A stretch of 64,000 bases of DNA from Peptidiphaga gingivicola (GCF_001652275.1 NZ_LVZK01000001.1:620001-684000), one strand, 5' to 3'. Counted from the stretch's first letter, positions 44,241 through 53,651 are shown. Program-made: numbers and translations. Notes: a model not told the origin generated them from the letters alone.

Positions 44241-44731
44241 GCGCTCGCCTCCGGCTCCGACTCGTCTGCCAGTTGGTCGCGCCGCCCGGCGCTCCTTTGC
44301 CTTGCGTTTCCTCGCCCGGCGCGCGTTCCGAGGGACAGCCCGCCCCATGCGCACAGCAGGCCGCAGGCGATCGATCCCGCCGCGTAGGCCGCTGCCTGCG
44401 CCGTCGTCGCTGCCTCGACCTCGGCTGCGAACGTGCCGTAGGTCGTGAACGATCCCAGGAAGCCTGTGCCCAGAAGCAGGCGCACCCGAGGGTCTGCGCG
44501 CCGGAAACGGCGTGCGAGAAGGCCCGCGAGGAGCCCGAGCAAGAATGCGCCGGCGAGGTTCACGGCGAGAGTCGCCCATGGAATCGCACACGCCCATGCC
44601 TGCGCCCCGCCGGGAAGGAGCTCGCCTATCCAGGCGCGCAGCGCGGTTCCGGCGCAGCCTCCCGCGAAGACGGCGGCGTACGGCCCGGTCAGCCGCCGCG
44701 CAAGCTGGCCGGCGCGGTTTCGCTCACGCAC
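44237..44731 (-). CDS. crcB: Fluoride channel CrcB/Fluc, subunit 1
   Basis: 164-residue partner channel subunit. Motifs: GGCAGTALRAWIG, WATLAVNLAGAFLLG, and GTGFLGSFTTYGTFAAEVEA. The N-terminal ~18 residues and the C-terminal ~35 residues (RAGRGNARQRSAGRRDQLADESEPEASA) are hydrophilic extensions beyond the usual length. GTG 44731 is used; it lies 15 bp after the DUF2079 gene, suggesting one minus-strand operon. No fluoride riboswitch was recognised upstream. Confidence 0.9.
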   Translation of the reverse strand: MRERNRAGQLARRLTGPYAAVFAGGCAGTALRAWIGELLPGGAQAWACAIPWATLAVNLAGAFLLGLLAGLLARRFRRADPRVRLLLGTGFLGSFTTYGTFAAEVEAATTAQAAAYAAGSIACGLLCAWGGLSLGTRAGRGNARQRSAGRRDQLADESEPEASA

Positions 44732-44746
44732 AGGCAGCCCTTGCCG

Positions 44747-46465
44747 TCATTGCCGCACGGCCACCTGATAATTCAGGCGGGAGTAGACGAGCTTCCACCT
44801 GCCGCCGAACTTTTGCTCCGCCCAGACGTCGGCGGGCAGCCCCCCGGTGGAATTCGACGGCGCGAAGATGACGGCGTCGATCTTCGCCTTGCCGTACGTG
44901 CCCTCCCAATAGACGCGGTTGCCCGGCACGTTGTAGGCCAGCATGGGCAGGTTGGCGACGACGTTGTGCCCCGTGCCAAGCGCCTCGACGGCGTCCCTTC
45001 CGGCCTGGGCCTGCTCTTCCGTGACGGAAAAAGGCGTGCGGCCGTCGACGAGCTGCCCGATCGGGCCGAACCACGCGACGCCGACGTTCGATACGAGCGC
45101 GACGCAGGCCGCCGCCAAGCGCGCCCTGTACGTGCCGCGCCACCGCGAGCATGCGTCGATCAGGGCGATCGCGGCGATCGGCACGAGGATGGCCGAGTAG
45201 TGCCAGTGCCAGCCCCAGTAGTGCTCGACGTTTCCTGCGAAGCGCCAAAAGAGCGTGGGCAGCATGATCCAGACGTATGGGCTGACGAGTCCGACGAGCC
45301 CCGTCGCAAGGGCAAGAAGCAGGAGCGTCGCATATTTCGTCGCCGGAAGGAAGAAGCGAAGGAGGAAATTCGATGCGACGGCGTCGTTTTGCGCGAGCCT
45401 GTTCGTATACTCCCATCCGCCCTCGGGGTTGAAGATCGGGAGGATGACGAGTATCGCCAGAAGAGTCCACGCGAGGCCCCACGCGGCGAGGCGGGCGCCG
45501 GCCTTGCCTTGGGGGGAGGACAGCGCCTTCTTCAAGGATGCGCGCGAACGAATCGCGAACCTGTCGTCGGTGCGGGCCGCGGCTCCCCACGCCTGCCACA
45601 GAAAGACGAGGCCGACGGCGCAGACTGTCAGGCCGAGGTCCTCCTTGACGAAGACGAGGAGGCCGACGGCGACGAGCGCCGATCGCGAGTTGCCCTTCGT
45701 GTCGAGCCATCGGGCGAGCCCGTAGGCAAGCAGCGGGACCGCGAAGGCTATCTCGTGGAACTGCGATTCGACCGCGCTCCACAGGCCCCAGCTCATCGCG
45801 TAGCCGATTCCGACGACCGCCCCGAGGCTCTTTCCCAGCCGTTTGACCGCCAGAAGCGTTATCGGGACCGAGCCGAGGGCGAACAGCAGGTCTTGGAGGA
45901 CGAGCAGGGTCAGCCCCGAGGGAAACAGTTTGTATACGGGGCCCAGCAGGACGAGCAGCGGGTGGAAGTGGTCTCCGAGCAGATTGAATTCGGGCCCCTT
46001 GATGTCCACCGTCGGCGCGTCGAATTGGGAGTACTGCTTGGCGAGCTCGGTGAAGATTCCCAGATCCCACGACGGCGTCGCGAAAGTCCTCCATTGCAAC
46101 TGCGAGTAGAGAACGTAGGCGAAGGCCGAGAGCGCGGCTATCGACCAGGCGAGAATATGGGCCACTGCCCTCGAGGGGGCGACCGCTGCGACGGGAGCTC
46201 CGTCCTTTGAAGGCCCGGCCGATTGCTGCGGAACCCGCGATTCGGGCCCGGCGCACGATTCTGCGTCCGGCTCCGCCTCCGGATCGGGATGCGACTCGAG
46301 ATTGGGCTCGGCGGCTGGATCGGAGCCGGTTTGGCGGGCGGGCTCCGTTTCTCGGTCGGAGCCGGTTTGGAGGTTGGACTCAGGTTCGGCGCCTGGCACT
46401 GCCTCCGGACTGGGCCCCGCGATCGGATCCAGCGATTCGGGTGAGGTTTCTTCTGAGCTGGTCAC
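44747..46465 (-). CDS. DUF2079 polytopic membrane protein
   Basis: 572-residue membrane protein. A ~100-residue Pro/Glu/Ser-rich N-terminus with EPESNLQTGSDRETEPARQTGSD-like imperfect repeats precedes about ten membrane helices. DUF2079 features are WDLGIFTELAKQYSQF, LLGDHFHPLLVLLGPVYKLFPSG, FHEIAFAVPLLAYGLARW, FVKEDLGLTV, and WGWHWHYSAILVPI. These resemble GT-C glycosyltransferase folds with a conserved acidic residue in the first loop, but no reaction is proven. The C-terminus carries a soluble region (YNVPGNRVYWEG). ATG 46465. Confidence 0.87.
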   Translation of the reverse strand: MTSSEETSPESLDPIAGPSPEAVPGAEPESNLQTGSDRETEPARQTGSDPAAEPNLESHPDPEAEPDAESCAGPESRVPQQSAGPSKDGAPVAAVAPSRAVAHILAWSIAALSAFAYVLYSQLQWRTFATPSWDLGIFTELAKQYSQFDAPTVDIKGPEFNLLGDHFHPLLVLLGPVYKLFPSGLTLLVLQDLLFALGSVPITLLAVKRLGKSLGAVVGIGYAMSWGLWSAVESQFHEIAFAVPLLAYGLARWLDTKGNSRSALVAVGLLVFVKEDLGLTVCAVGLVFLWQAWGAAARTDDRFAIRSRASLKKALSSPQGKAGARLAAWGLAWTLLAILVILPIFNPEGGWEYTNRLAQNDAVASNFLLRFFLPATKYATLLLLALATGLVGLVSPYVWIMLPTLFWRFAGNVEHYWGWHWHYSAILVPIAAIALIDACSRWRGTYRARLAAACVALVSNVGVAWFGPIGQLVDGRTPFSVTEEQAQAGRDAVEALGTGHNVVANLPMLAYNVPGNRVYWEGTYGKAKIDAVIFAPSNSTGGLPADVWAEQKFGGRWKLVYSRLNYQVAVRQ

Positions 46466-46660
46466 AACGGAAGTCTAACCATTGGCCGCGCTGTTTCGTC
46501 GCCTTGCAGCTCACGCGAGCGTGTTTCCTGCGGGGGATGGTGCGGGAGTTGGGAAGCGCATGTGGGCACAGCGAGCGCATGCGCGAGTGCGGAAAAGACT
46601 CGGACGAACGTCGGGCGCCCGGCGAGTCACAGAGCCCTCTGACAAACCAAAGTCCTCTGA

Positions 46661-46712
46661 CAAACTAGAGCGGTTGGGGCGAAACTCGGTTCGCCCCAAC
46701 CGCTCTAGTTTG
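46661..46712 (-). terminator. Perfect 23-bp hairpin terminator
   Basis: Arms 46661-46683 and 46690-46712 are exactly complementary, with a six-base loop ACTCGG. On the minus strand it follows the stop of the LPXTG gene (46758) by about 45 bp. The left flank carries a short repeat (CTCTGACAAAC twice, near 46637 and 46655). Confidence 0.85.
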
Positions 46713-46757
46713 TTGAGAAGGATGATCCAGCCAAAGCCGAATCACCGAATCAGTGGG

Positions 46758-47621
46758 TCAGTAGGCCCTGCGACGGCGTGCAACGAGAACTCCGCCGGTT
46801 CCGGCTGCGGCGACCGCGACGGCGGCGAGGGTCGTGACCGAAGCGCCCGTGCGCGGAAGCTGAGTGCCAGAGACGCTGCCCTTCTGGCCCGAGCCCGCGC
46901 GAGGCGACGGGACGACGGGAACCGATGCTCCGGGATCCTGCTGGTTGGGCGCCACGCCGTGATCGCCGCCGTTCTCGGCGCCGGTCTTCTGCGGGGTGCC
47001 GGTGTTGAGCCCGGGAACCTTGTTGTCACTCGGGCTGCTCGTGCCCGACTGAGAGGGGTCGCCCGGACTCTTCGGGTCCTGCGCCGAGGGGCTGCCCGAC
47101 GAGGGCTGGCCGGAGGGAGTGGACGGGCTCGGCGTGCCGTTGTCGCCCTGGCCGTTGTCGCCGGCCTGGCCGCCGCCGTTGCCATCGTTGCCGTTGTCGC
47201 CGGCCTGGCCGCCGCCGTTGCCATCGTTGCCGTTGTCGCCGGCTTGGCCGCCGCCGCCTTGGCCGTTGTTGTCCTGGCCGCCATTGCCGCCTTGGCCGTT
47301 CTCACCCCCGTTGTCGCCGGCTTGGCCGCCGTTGCCGTTCTCGTTGCCGCCTTTGTCGGCTTCGCCGTCGCCCGGGGGCGTCCTCTTATCTTCTCCGTCG
47401 CGCGGAGTGCCGTCGTCGGCCTGCGGCAGATTTGCCAGCGGGGTCTTGGCCAGAGCCTCTTTTACGGCGGCCCCGGCGGTACCGTGCGCGTCGGGAGCCT
47501 GGGGTGTTTCTCCAGCGAAGCTCGGCGCGGCCATGCCGGCCACGCTGGCTCCGGAGATGGCGAGAGTGGCGATGATGTGGCGGGGAAGTACCCGCTTTGA
47601 GCGCGAATGCGATTGTGTCAC
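46758..47621 (-). CDS. LPXTG-anchored surface protein with collagen-like Gly/Asn repeats
   Basis: 287-residue exported cell-wall protein. GTG 47621 follows AAAGGAAAGCTC and starts a signal peptide (VLPRHIIATLAISGASVAGMAAPSFAG). The middle is Gly/Asn/Asp/Gln-rich, with a 13-residue repeat GGGQAGDNGNDGN encoded by a 39-bp tandem unit (about 47161 and 47200). A Pro/Ser-rich stalk follows, then the sorting signal LPRTG, a membrane stretch (TLAAVAVAAAGTGGVLV) and ARRRRAY. Sortase attaches it to peptidoglycan. The binding function is unknown. Confidence 0.88.
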   Translation of the reverse strand: MTQSHSRSKRVLPRHIIATLAISGASVAGMAAPSFAGETPQAPDAHGTAGAAVKEALAKTPLANLPQADDGTPRDGEDKRTPPGDGEADKGGNENGNGGQAGDNGGENGQGGNGGQDNNGQGGGGQAGDNGNDGNGGGQAGDNGNDGNGGGQAGDNGQGDNGTPSPSTPSGQPSSGSPSAQDPKSPGDPSQSGTSSPSDNKVPGLNTGTPQKTGAENGGDHGVAPNQQDPGASVPVVPSPRAGSGQKGSVSGTQLPRTGASVTTLAAVAVAAAGTGGVLVARRRRAY

Positions 47622-47742
47622 GAGCTTTCCTTTGTTTCGTCCGTTTTGTCGTTGCGCCCAGGTTCTCGCATGGGTGAGAGGCAGCCGACAACTCGGCGGA
47701 CCGCTACCTGATAGCCTGCAACGATTCTTTTGTTTCACGATA

Positions 47743-47757
47743 ACACTTCGGAAGTGT
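47743..47757. promoter_or_regulatory. 15-bp palindrome upstream of the LPXTG gene
   Basis: ACACTTC-G-GAAGTGT, perfect, in the 267-bp gap between the LPXTG gene (start 47621) and the flippase-like gene end (47889). A candidate operator for the LPXTG promoter; no clear -35/-10 pair identified. Confidence 0.4.
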
Positions 47758-47888
47758 AAGAACCTAGGAATGTGGCGGGTACTTCTACCACAAACAGCTT
47801 CCGTTTCTCGTCGAGATTCCCGCAAAACGGCTAAATCAAGGGAAAAACTCGTATATGTGCGGCTTGCCTCAGCGTGGGCGACCGCACT

Positions 47889-50666
47889 CTAGATGACCTC
47901 GCGTTTGGTGATCATCCGCAGCGCGAGCCACCCCAGCGGCACGCGTCCCCAGAAGGTGAGGAGACGGTAGAGCACCGCGGTGGAGACGGCGATCGACGTC
48001 GGGACTCCGGCCACGGTCAGGCCCGTCGTCAGCGCGGTTTCGACGGGGCCGATGCCGCCGGGGGACGGGACGACGGAGCCCAGGGAGTTCGACAGGAGGT
48101 AGGCCAGGGCCAAGGTGACGATCGGAAGGTTGTATCCGAAGGCGGCGAGCGAGCCGCCGAAGCAGGCGACGAAGGCGATCGTCTGGACGGTGGACCCCGC
48201 GAATCCGTAGGCGATCCTGCTGGGGTGGGTCGCGAGCCACACGAGGCGAGGCCATACCTGGTCGATCGTCGGGCGGACCTTCTTTGCTGCCCACCTGCGC
48301 AGGGGCTTGACGAGGAATAGGGCGGCGACCGCAAGCACGCCGATGGCGATCGCAACGATGACCGCGCCGGAGGGCATGGACAGGGAGCCGATCTTGCCGG
48401 TGGCGAGGCTGATCCCGATGAGCAGGATGATCGTGGTGACAAACTGCGCGAGCTGAACGAGGGTGACCGTCGCGAGGGCCACTGGCGTGGAGACCCTGCG
48501 TTTTTGGAGGAAGCGCAGATTGAGGGCGGCCGGGCCGATGCCGGCCGGGGCGACGAGGGTCACGAGCGATGCGGCCACCTGCACCATGACGGTGTCCTTG
48601 GCGTTCAAGGGCTCGGATGTGTACGCGCGCAAGGTCATCGCCGCCCCGATATAGGTGAACAGGCCGGCGACGAAGGCGAAGAGCATCCACAGGGGGTTGG
48701 CGCTGGCGAGGGTCGAGCGAAGCTCGTTGAAGTTAACCGACACGACCAGGATGTAGACCGCCGCGAGGCCGAGGGAAACGGTGACGACGGTCTTCACGGA
48801 GAACCGGTAGAGCTGGGTGGGCGTCACTTCCGCGACCTCGGGGACCTGCTCGGTGAGGCGGTCGCGCAGCCGCTCCAGCTGCTTCTTCTCGGTGAACTTC
48901 GCCATCGTCTCGGAGGGGACGATGGCCTTTTGCAGGATCGGAGCAAGCGAGACAATCTGGTCGCGCGGCAGGCATCGGCTTGCCGAGGCGATGGCGCGTT
49001 CGACGCCGACGATCCCCGCCATCATGGCCATCGCCTGCGCCATGTCGATGCGGCGCTCCATCTCGGAGGCCGCAAGGCGGCCGTTCTCCCAGTGCAGCAG
49101 CCGGGCGCGCCCGCCCTTGAGCGCCGTGACGCCCGCCCGCACGTCTCCGTGGGAGAAGCCGCGGCGATGGGCGTCTTGGAGGATGTCCCACACGTCGTCA
49201 AGCGCCTCGTCGGGAATCTCATTCGGTTCGATGTCGCTCAGGGCCGTGGAGCCATCGACTTCGAGGATGACGACCTTCGAGCTGTCTGAACCCGCCACGG
49301 CCAGGCCGCGGTCGGGGGCGAGTCCGGCGGAGGCGCTCGCCAATTCCATAAGCGCAAAGCGGTCCATCGCCCCGTCGATCGTCTTCTCTGCCTGGCGGGC
49401 CGTAGTGGTCAGCACGAGCCGCTGCCACGAGGACTGCAGCACTCCGACGATCTGCTGGTCGGCGTCGAAGAAGGAGGCGTGGTGCGGATTCCCAGAGGAA
49501 TCGACGACGATGTAGTTGCGGGAGGCCTCCCCGCTCAGCGGCGGGTGATAGGAGGCCAGGAGCTCGTTTCGCAGGGCGAGGGGGTCGACGTCGTCGGCGG
49601 GCCTGAGGCGCTGCGAGGCGGCCTTCGCCGAGCGACTGATAGGGCCGAAGCCCGGCGCGGGCTCCGGAGTCTGGTGGTTCTCTTCGGATTCAAGCCGATC
49701 GTCGGCCCGCCGCGGACCGTCTGCGCGCCGGGGATCGTCGGCCTGCTGCTCGGACTCCGGCGAGGCGGCCTTGGCCCCTTTGGGCTTCGGCGGGGCGCCC
49801 TCGAAGGATTCTCCCGCCTTCTGCAGGATGCGGTGGATCTGGTCGATGCCGTACCGGTCGATGTGGCCGAGGTCGCCGTGTGCGGGGGCGAGCCATGCGG
49901 TGAGGGCGGCGTCGTCGGGGAGCCTGTCGATGCGGACCACCAGTTGGGCGTCCACGCCGGCGCGCCTGACGAGCTTGACCAGGTCGGCCCCCGTCGCGCG
50001 GTCGGGGACGTCGCCGGCGATATAGCGCCACATGAGTCCGCACAGCACGCCGAGAAGCGCCGTGATGAGGGCTCCGGGAAGGGTCTGATTGCCCTGGAGC
50101 ACCGAGAGGACGAGAACGAGGGAGAGCAGCGGCCAGCCCCACCTCGTCGTCTTCGCACGTTTGCCGGACCCGGCCACCGTGAGTATCGCCGACACGACGG
50201 CGACGTACGGGATGAGCTTGAAATAGGTCTGTTCGACGAGGGAGTCGGAAAGCTGACCGGTGATGGGCGAGAGCGGGAAGTAGCGGCTGAACAGCCACAG
50301 AAGGCCGTAGGTGAAGGCAGCTGCGCTGGCCACCGCCAAGGCGCCCGTTGCGAGTGTGCGCCATCGGCGGTGCCAGGCCATGTCGATGATCAATGCGGCC
50401 GGCAGGAAGAAGCCGATGAGGCCCTCCAGGGCGTTGACGGGCATGAACAGGATCGACGTGATGATGCCGCTCGTGGCTGTGCGGACGTCGCGTATGACGG
50501 CCAGGGCCGTCGAGGAACCGTAGACTGTGACGACCATTACGCCGACGATCGCCAGCAGCGTGATGACTGCAGACACCAGATCTCGCGGACGCCTCAGCCA
50601 CCGTGTTTCTTCGTCAACGAGCAACACCGGCCGCCGCGGGGTCGTATTCGTCAGATTATCGTCCAC
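47889..50666 (-). CDS. Flippase-like (LPG synthase TM region) protein with kinase-like middle
   Basis: 925-residue membrane protein. An N-terminal block of about five helices (residues 30-200) is followed by a large cytoplasmic region (about 210-620), which includes an Arg/Glu/Pro-rich linker. A kinase-like fold fragment is suggested by ALMELASASAGLAPDRG, KVVILEVDGS, and GFSHGDVRAGVTALKGGRARLLHWENGRL in place of HGDxxxxNxxxxxD. The C-terminal ~300 residues form the YbhN/AglD-like flippase domain (AGIGPAALNLRFLQKRR; SLGSVVPSPGGIGPVETALTTGL). Mycobacterial relatives have this layout. The kinase loop has Ala where Asn is expected, so it may be inactive. GTG 50666 lies within a few bases of a TAGAAT box, which suggests a leaderless mRNA. 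Confidence 0.82.
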   Translation of the reverse strand: MDDNLTNTTPRRPVLLVDEETRWLRRPRDLVSAVITLLAIVGVMVVTVYGSSTALAVIRDVRTATSGIITSILFMPVNALEGLIGFFLPAALIIDMAWHRRWRTLATGALAVASAAAFTYGLLWLFSRYFPLSPITGQLSDSLVEQTYFKLIPYVAVVSAILTVAGSGKRAKTTRWGWPLLSLVLVLSVLQGNQTLPGALITALLGVLCGLMWRYIAGDVPDRATGADLVKLVRRAGVDAQLVVRIDRLPDDAALTAWLAPAHGDLGHIDRYGIDQIHRILQKAGESFEGAPPKPKGAKAASPESEQQADDPRRADGPRRADDRLESEENHQTPEPAPGFGPISRSAKAASQRLRPADDVDPLALRNELLASYHPPLSGEASRNYIVVDSSGNPHHASFFDADQQIVGVLQSSWQRLVLTTTARQAEKTIDGAMDRFALMELASASAGLAPDRGLAVAGSDSSKVVILEVDGSTALSDIEPNEIPDEALDDVWDILQDAHRRGFSHGDVRAGVTALKGGRARLLHWENGRLAASEMERRIDMAQAMAMMAGIVGVERAIASASRCLPRDQIVSLAPILQKAIVPSETMAKFTEKKQLERLRDRLTEQVPEVAEVTPTQLYRFSVKTVVTVSLGLAAVYILVVSVNFNELRSTLASANPLWMLFAFVAGLFTYIGAAMTLRAYTSEPLNAKDTVMVQVAASLVTLVAPAGIGPAALNLRFLQKRRVSTPVALATVTLVQLAQFVTTIILLIGISLATGKIGSLSMPSGAVIVAIAIGVLAVAALFLVKPLRRWAAKKVRPTIDQVWPRLVWLATHPSRIAYGFAGSTVQTIAFVACFGGSLAAFGYNLPIVTLALAYLLSNSLGSVVPSPGGIGPVETALTTGLTVAGVPTSIAVSTAVLYRLLTFWGRVPLGWLALRMITKREVI

Positions 50667-51081
50667 ATGTGAATTCTAAGGCAATGGATTGAGAGTTAGG
50701 CCAATTGGCGAAGCTCGCCCGGGGTTCTTGCTCCCCGCCCTTCGAGGCGGGCCGCCCGCTTCTCGTCGGCCTTGCGGGAGAAACACTCGCGCTGCTGCCC
50801 GCCGCGAATCGGCCCCGCGGCCGACGTCGCCTCTCGTCGTCCTTCGTTCGTCGTGCGACGAGCGGCGGGTTTGGATGAAAACGAGCCCCTCTCGCGGCAA
50901 AGCGGACCCCCGAGGGACCCGCCCCGTCACGAGAGGGGCGACCGCTTTGGTGCGTGCAACTTTAGTCACGCTTGCCAACCCGCCCCGTCACGAGAGAGGC
51001 AACCGGCGTGGGCTCCCGTGGACCCCGCTCGGTCACGATGCGGCGGCTTGGAGCGGGGGCGTGTCCGTCAGGTCCGTTCCC
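50667..51081. other. Intergenic region with repeated GTCACGAGAG motif
   Basis: No gene supported. CCCGCCCCGTCACGAGAG occurs at about 50920-50937 and 50982-50999; shorter relatives (GGTCACGA, CCTCACGAGAAG) occur near 51033 and 51080. GCCCCTCTCG (about 50885) is complementary to CGAGAGGGGC (about 50931). They may be repeated protein-binding sites or a long hairpin. Confidence 0.5.
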
Positions 51082-53397
51082 TCACGAGAAGTAGCGGCGG
51101 ATGACGAGGCCCGTTCCCACCAGGCTCAGAGAGACGGAGAAGACGACGCCCGTTCCCATGTCCAGACCGGTTTTGATGAGGGGCCGTTCCTCTGCGGCGC
51201 GCGCCATGGTGGGCAGGGCGACCGGAGTGCCGACGATCGGTGAGTTGATGCTCGAGCCCGGACGTCTGACGCGGGGCTTCCCCTTGCCGGAAGGCTGGCC
51301 GCCGTTGGGGTTGGCCGCTCCCGGATCGCCGCTCGGGGATTGGGAATCCGTCGGGCTCGGCGTCGCTGCGGGCGCCGAGGGCGAGATGGGCGGCACGACG
51401 ACGCTCGGAGAGGACGGCGCAGCGCTCGGGGAGGCCTTCGCGCTGGGGGTGTCCGTCGGCGAAGGCTCGGTGCTTTCGGAGGGGCTCGGGCTCTCCGAGG
51501 GGCTGGCCGTCGGGCTCTCGCTGGGAGTCGGCGAGGGTTCCTCCGTGGGGGAGGCCGTCGTCGGCGAGGGGCTCGGTTCCGCGGTGCCGGTCGGCTCGCT
51601 CGACGGTTTGGGCGTTTCGACCGGTTTCGAGGGCATGGTTTCCGTCGGAGACGGAGCGGGGTGAGACGAAGGCGCTGTGGGCGTGGGCTCGGGCGGCGTC
51701 GTCGGGTCGGAGGCCAGCGAAGTTGCGCTCGGGCTCGGCGTGGGAGTGCTCGGGCTTGGTTCCGGCGCGGAGGCGCTGGGATTAGGCGTGGGCGAGCTTG
51801 GGTTCGGCTCCGGCGCGGAGGCGCTCGGGCTCGGCGCAGGGGTGCTCGGGCTCGGCTTAGGCGTGGGCTTCACATCCGAAGGCGGGCTGAGAACCTCCGT
51901 CGATACGGCGACGCCGTGGACCGTGTTCGCCTTGACGACGAAGGAGTTCCCCTTGTCGCCGTCGACGGTGTAGGAGGGGTCGCCCCACCGCACTCCCTCG
52001 GGCGCGCCGAGGGCGGCGGAGGAATCCTGCGTGACCGTGATCTTGGTTCCCGCGGGGAACTTCGATCCGGCGTCGACCTTCTGGCCGATGCCGGCGGCCA
52101 GCGAAAACGTTCCGGAGCGCTTGTCGGCAGCCAGGGTCCCCGGCGGATTCCAGCTCGGATAGTCGGAGGCCGTGGTTCCCGCGGGAAGCTCGTAGCGAGC
52201 CGTCACCGGGAAGGCGACGCGCCGCGGAATCGCCTCGGCGTGGGGGCCCGTTGCGCGCGACGTGACGGTGAACGACCCGTGCTGCGCGTCCACGAGCCCG
52301 CTGGAGGCGAAGGGGTCGGTGTACTTCGCGGCGGCGGCCTTGACGATCTTGGTCTTGCCGAGCCCGGCGGTGTTGACGTAGGCGAAGTTCGGCGTGATCC
52401 TCCCCTTGTCGGGCACGGTGGGATAGGCGATGCCGTAGTTGGTCTGCCCGCGCCACGGGCCGGTTATGGAAACCGTGGCGGTGGAGCCGTTGATCGAGAC
52501 GGACATGTCGAAGTCGCCGTAGGCGGTGGTGTAGTCCGTTCCCGCGCCTCCGGTGACCCGGACGTCCCGAACTTCCTTGTCTCCCGCAGATCCGCGGTGG
52601 TAGAGGGCCCACTTCGAGGGGTCGGCGAACTTCTGGCCGGGCCCGATCGTGTCCGTGATCGTCACCGTCGAACGGGTGGCCCCGTCCGGCCGCATGTGCT
52701 GCCCGGTTTCCCTCAGCCGCTCGGCGACGTAGTCGGCCCCGAAGCTCACGGTCCAGAACACCGATCTGCTCTCGGACGTCAACGCGGGGGTGACTTTCGC
52801 GAACGTGTGCGGGTTGTAGCCCTTGGAGCGCTCGCGCACAGAACCGCCGGGAATGGCCAGCTTGTACTGGCCCCCGTTGATCGTGAAAGCGACCGGCGAC
52901 GCCGTGGGGGCGAGAGCTGTCAGGCGCAGGCTGACCTTGCCCTTGGGCGCGGCGTATCCCCGGGCTTTCAAGGAGTCGACCGTTTTGTCGAAGGCGCAGT
53001 CGACCTCGTTGCGGCCGAGTTTGCACTGGCCGATCGCGGTCTGCTTTCCGGCGGCGTCGATCGTGAGGTCGGCTTGGGATCCGGGCTCCAGCGTGCGGAA
53101 GGAGGCCGGGATGCCGATCTTCATGGATTGTCCGGGAGCGATGTTCGCTTTGGCGGCGTCCCAGGCGAAAGAGAGCGATGCGTGGTCGCCGACGAGCATG
53201 GGATGCGACGCTTCGGCGGCGGTGAGCGGATCGCCGTTGGCATCTGTGCGGGTGAGCGTTGGTGAGGATATGGCAATGGCCGCGTTGACGTCTGCGTTCG
53301 ATGGCGTGATGAACGCGGTCAGCGCGGTGACGAGGATGATGATCACCCCCGCTATCAAGGTCCGTGTGCCCATCGGTTTGCGTGATGAATGGGCCAT
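51082..53397 (-). CDS. Large surface protein with Pro/Ser stalk and non-canonical LIKTG sorting-like end
   Basis: 771-residue exported protein. ATG 53397 after AAGGAGTCATT; signal/anchor RTLIAGVIIILVTALTAFITPSNA. Residues ~35-520 contain beta-rich, Ig/adhesin-like modules (STVTITDTIGPGQKFADPSKW; PVTARYELPAGTTASDYPSW), one disulphide pair possible (GQCKLGRNEVDCAF). About 200 residues of Pro/Ser/Thr/Glu follow as a wall-spanning stalk. The end reads RPLIKTGLDMG, a hydrophobic stretch (VVFSVSLSLVGTGLVI) and RRYFS. This has the layout of a sortase signal, with LIKTG instead of LPXTG. Confidence 0.8.
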   Translation of the reverse strand: MAHSSRKPMGTRTLIAGVIIILVTALTAFITPSNADVNAAIAISSPTLTRTDANGDPLTAAEASHPMLVGDHASLSFAWDAAKANIAPGQSMKIGIPASFRTLEPGSQADLTIDAAGKQTAIGQCKLGRNEVDCAFDKTVDSLKARGYAAPKGKVSLRLTALAPTASPVAFTINGGQYKLAIPGGSVRERSKGYNPHTFAKVTPALTSESRSVFWTVSFGADYVAERLRETGQHMRPDGATRSTVTITDTIGPGQKFADPSKWALYHRGSAGDKEVRDVRVTGGAGTDYTTAYGDFDMSVSINGSTATVSITGPWRGQTNYGIAYPTVPDKGRITPNFAYVNTAGLGKTKIVKAAAAKYTDPFASSGLVDAQHGSFTVTSRATGPHAEAIPRRVAFPVTARYELPAGTTASDYPSWNPPGTLAADKRSGTFSLAAGIGQKVDAGSKFPAGTKITVTQDSSAALGAPEGVRWGDPSYTVDGDKGNSFVVKANTVHGVAVSTEVLSPPSDVKPTPKPSPSTPAPSPSASAPEPNPSSPTPNPSASAPEPSPSTPTPSPSATSLASDPTTPPEPTPTAPSSHPAPSPTETMPSKPVETPKPSSEPTGTAEPSPSPTTASPTEEPSPTPSESPTASPSESPSPSESTEPSPTDTPSAKASPSAAPSSPSVVVPPISPSAPAATPSPTDSQSPSGDPGAANPNGGQPSGKGKPRVRRPGSSINSPIVGTPVALPTMARAAEERPLIKTGLDMGTGVVFSVSLSLVGTGLVIRRYFS

Positions 53398-53494
53398 AAT
53401 GACTCCTTCGGTCGAAGCCATACTTAGTCCGTTAGGTAAGCGCGTGGTTAGTAGGTGGCATGTTTAATTAGAAACTAACTTATCAATGCATGTT

Positions 53495-53520
53495 TCCCTA
53501 GGGATCCCCCCAGGGGGGGA
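53495..53520. promoter_or_regulatory. Adjacent palindromes upstream of the surface protein gene
   Basis: TCCCTAGGGA (53495-53504) is followed at once by TCCCCCC-A-GGGGGGGA (53505-53520), 100-120 bp upstream of the surface protein start. The C6/G7 run resembles metal-repressor (CsoR-like) G-tract sites only loosely. Copper genes lie beyond, but are transcribed towards this point, not from it. Confidence 0.35.
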
Positions 53521-53651
53521 GGTCGCATGGGCAACACTCCCCATGTTACTACTTTTCGTTGATATTTAGCGATTTCTGGAAAGGAGCTCCGCAGGTGAGA
53601 TTTAGGAGACCTTTCCCCTGGTTCTTTCTATCTTGGGAGCAAAATAAGCGG

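Noticed and set aside
44237-44731. Fluoride riboswitch upstream of the crcB pair
   Set aside because: The genes are packed 15 bp after the DUF2079 gene and I saw no crcB-motif aptamer.
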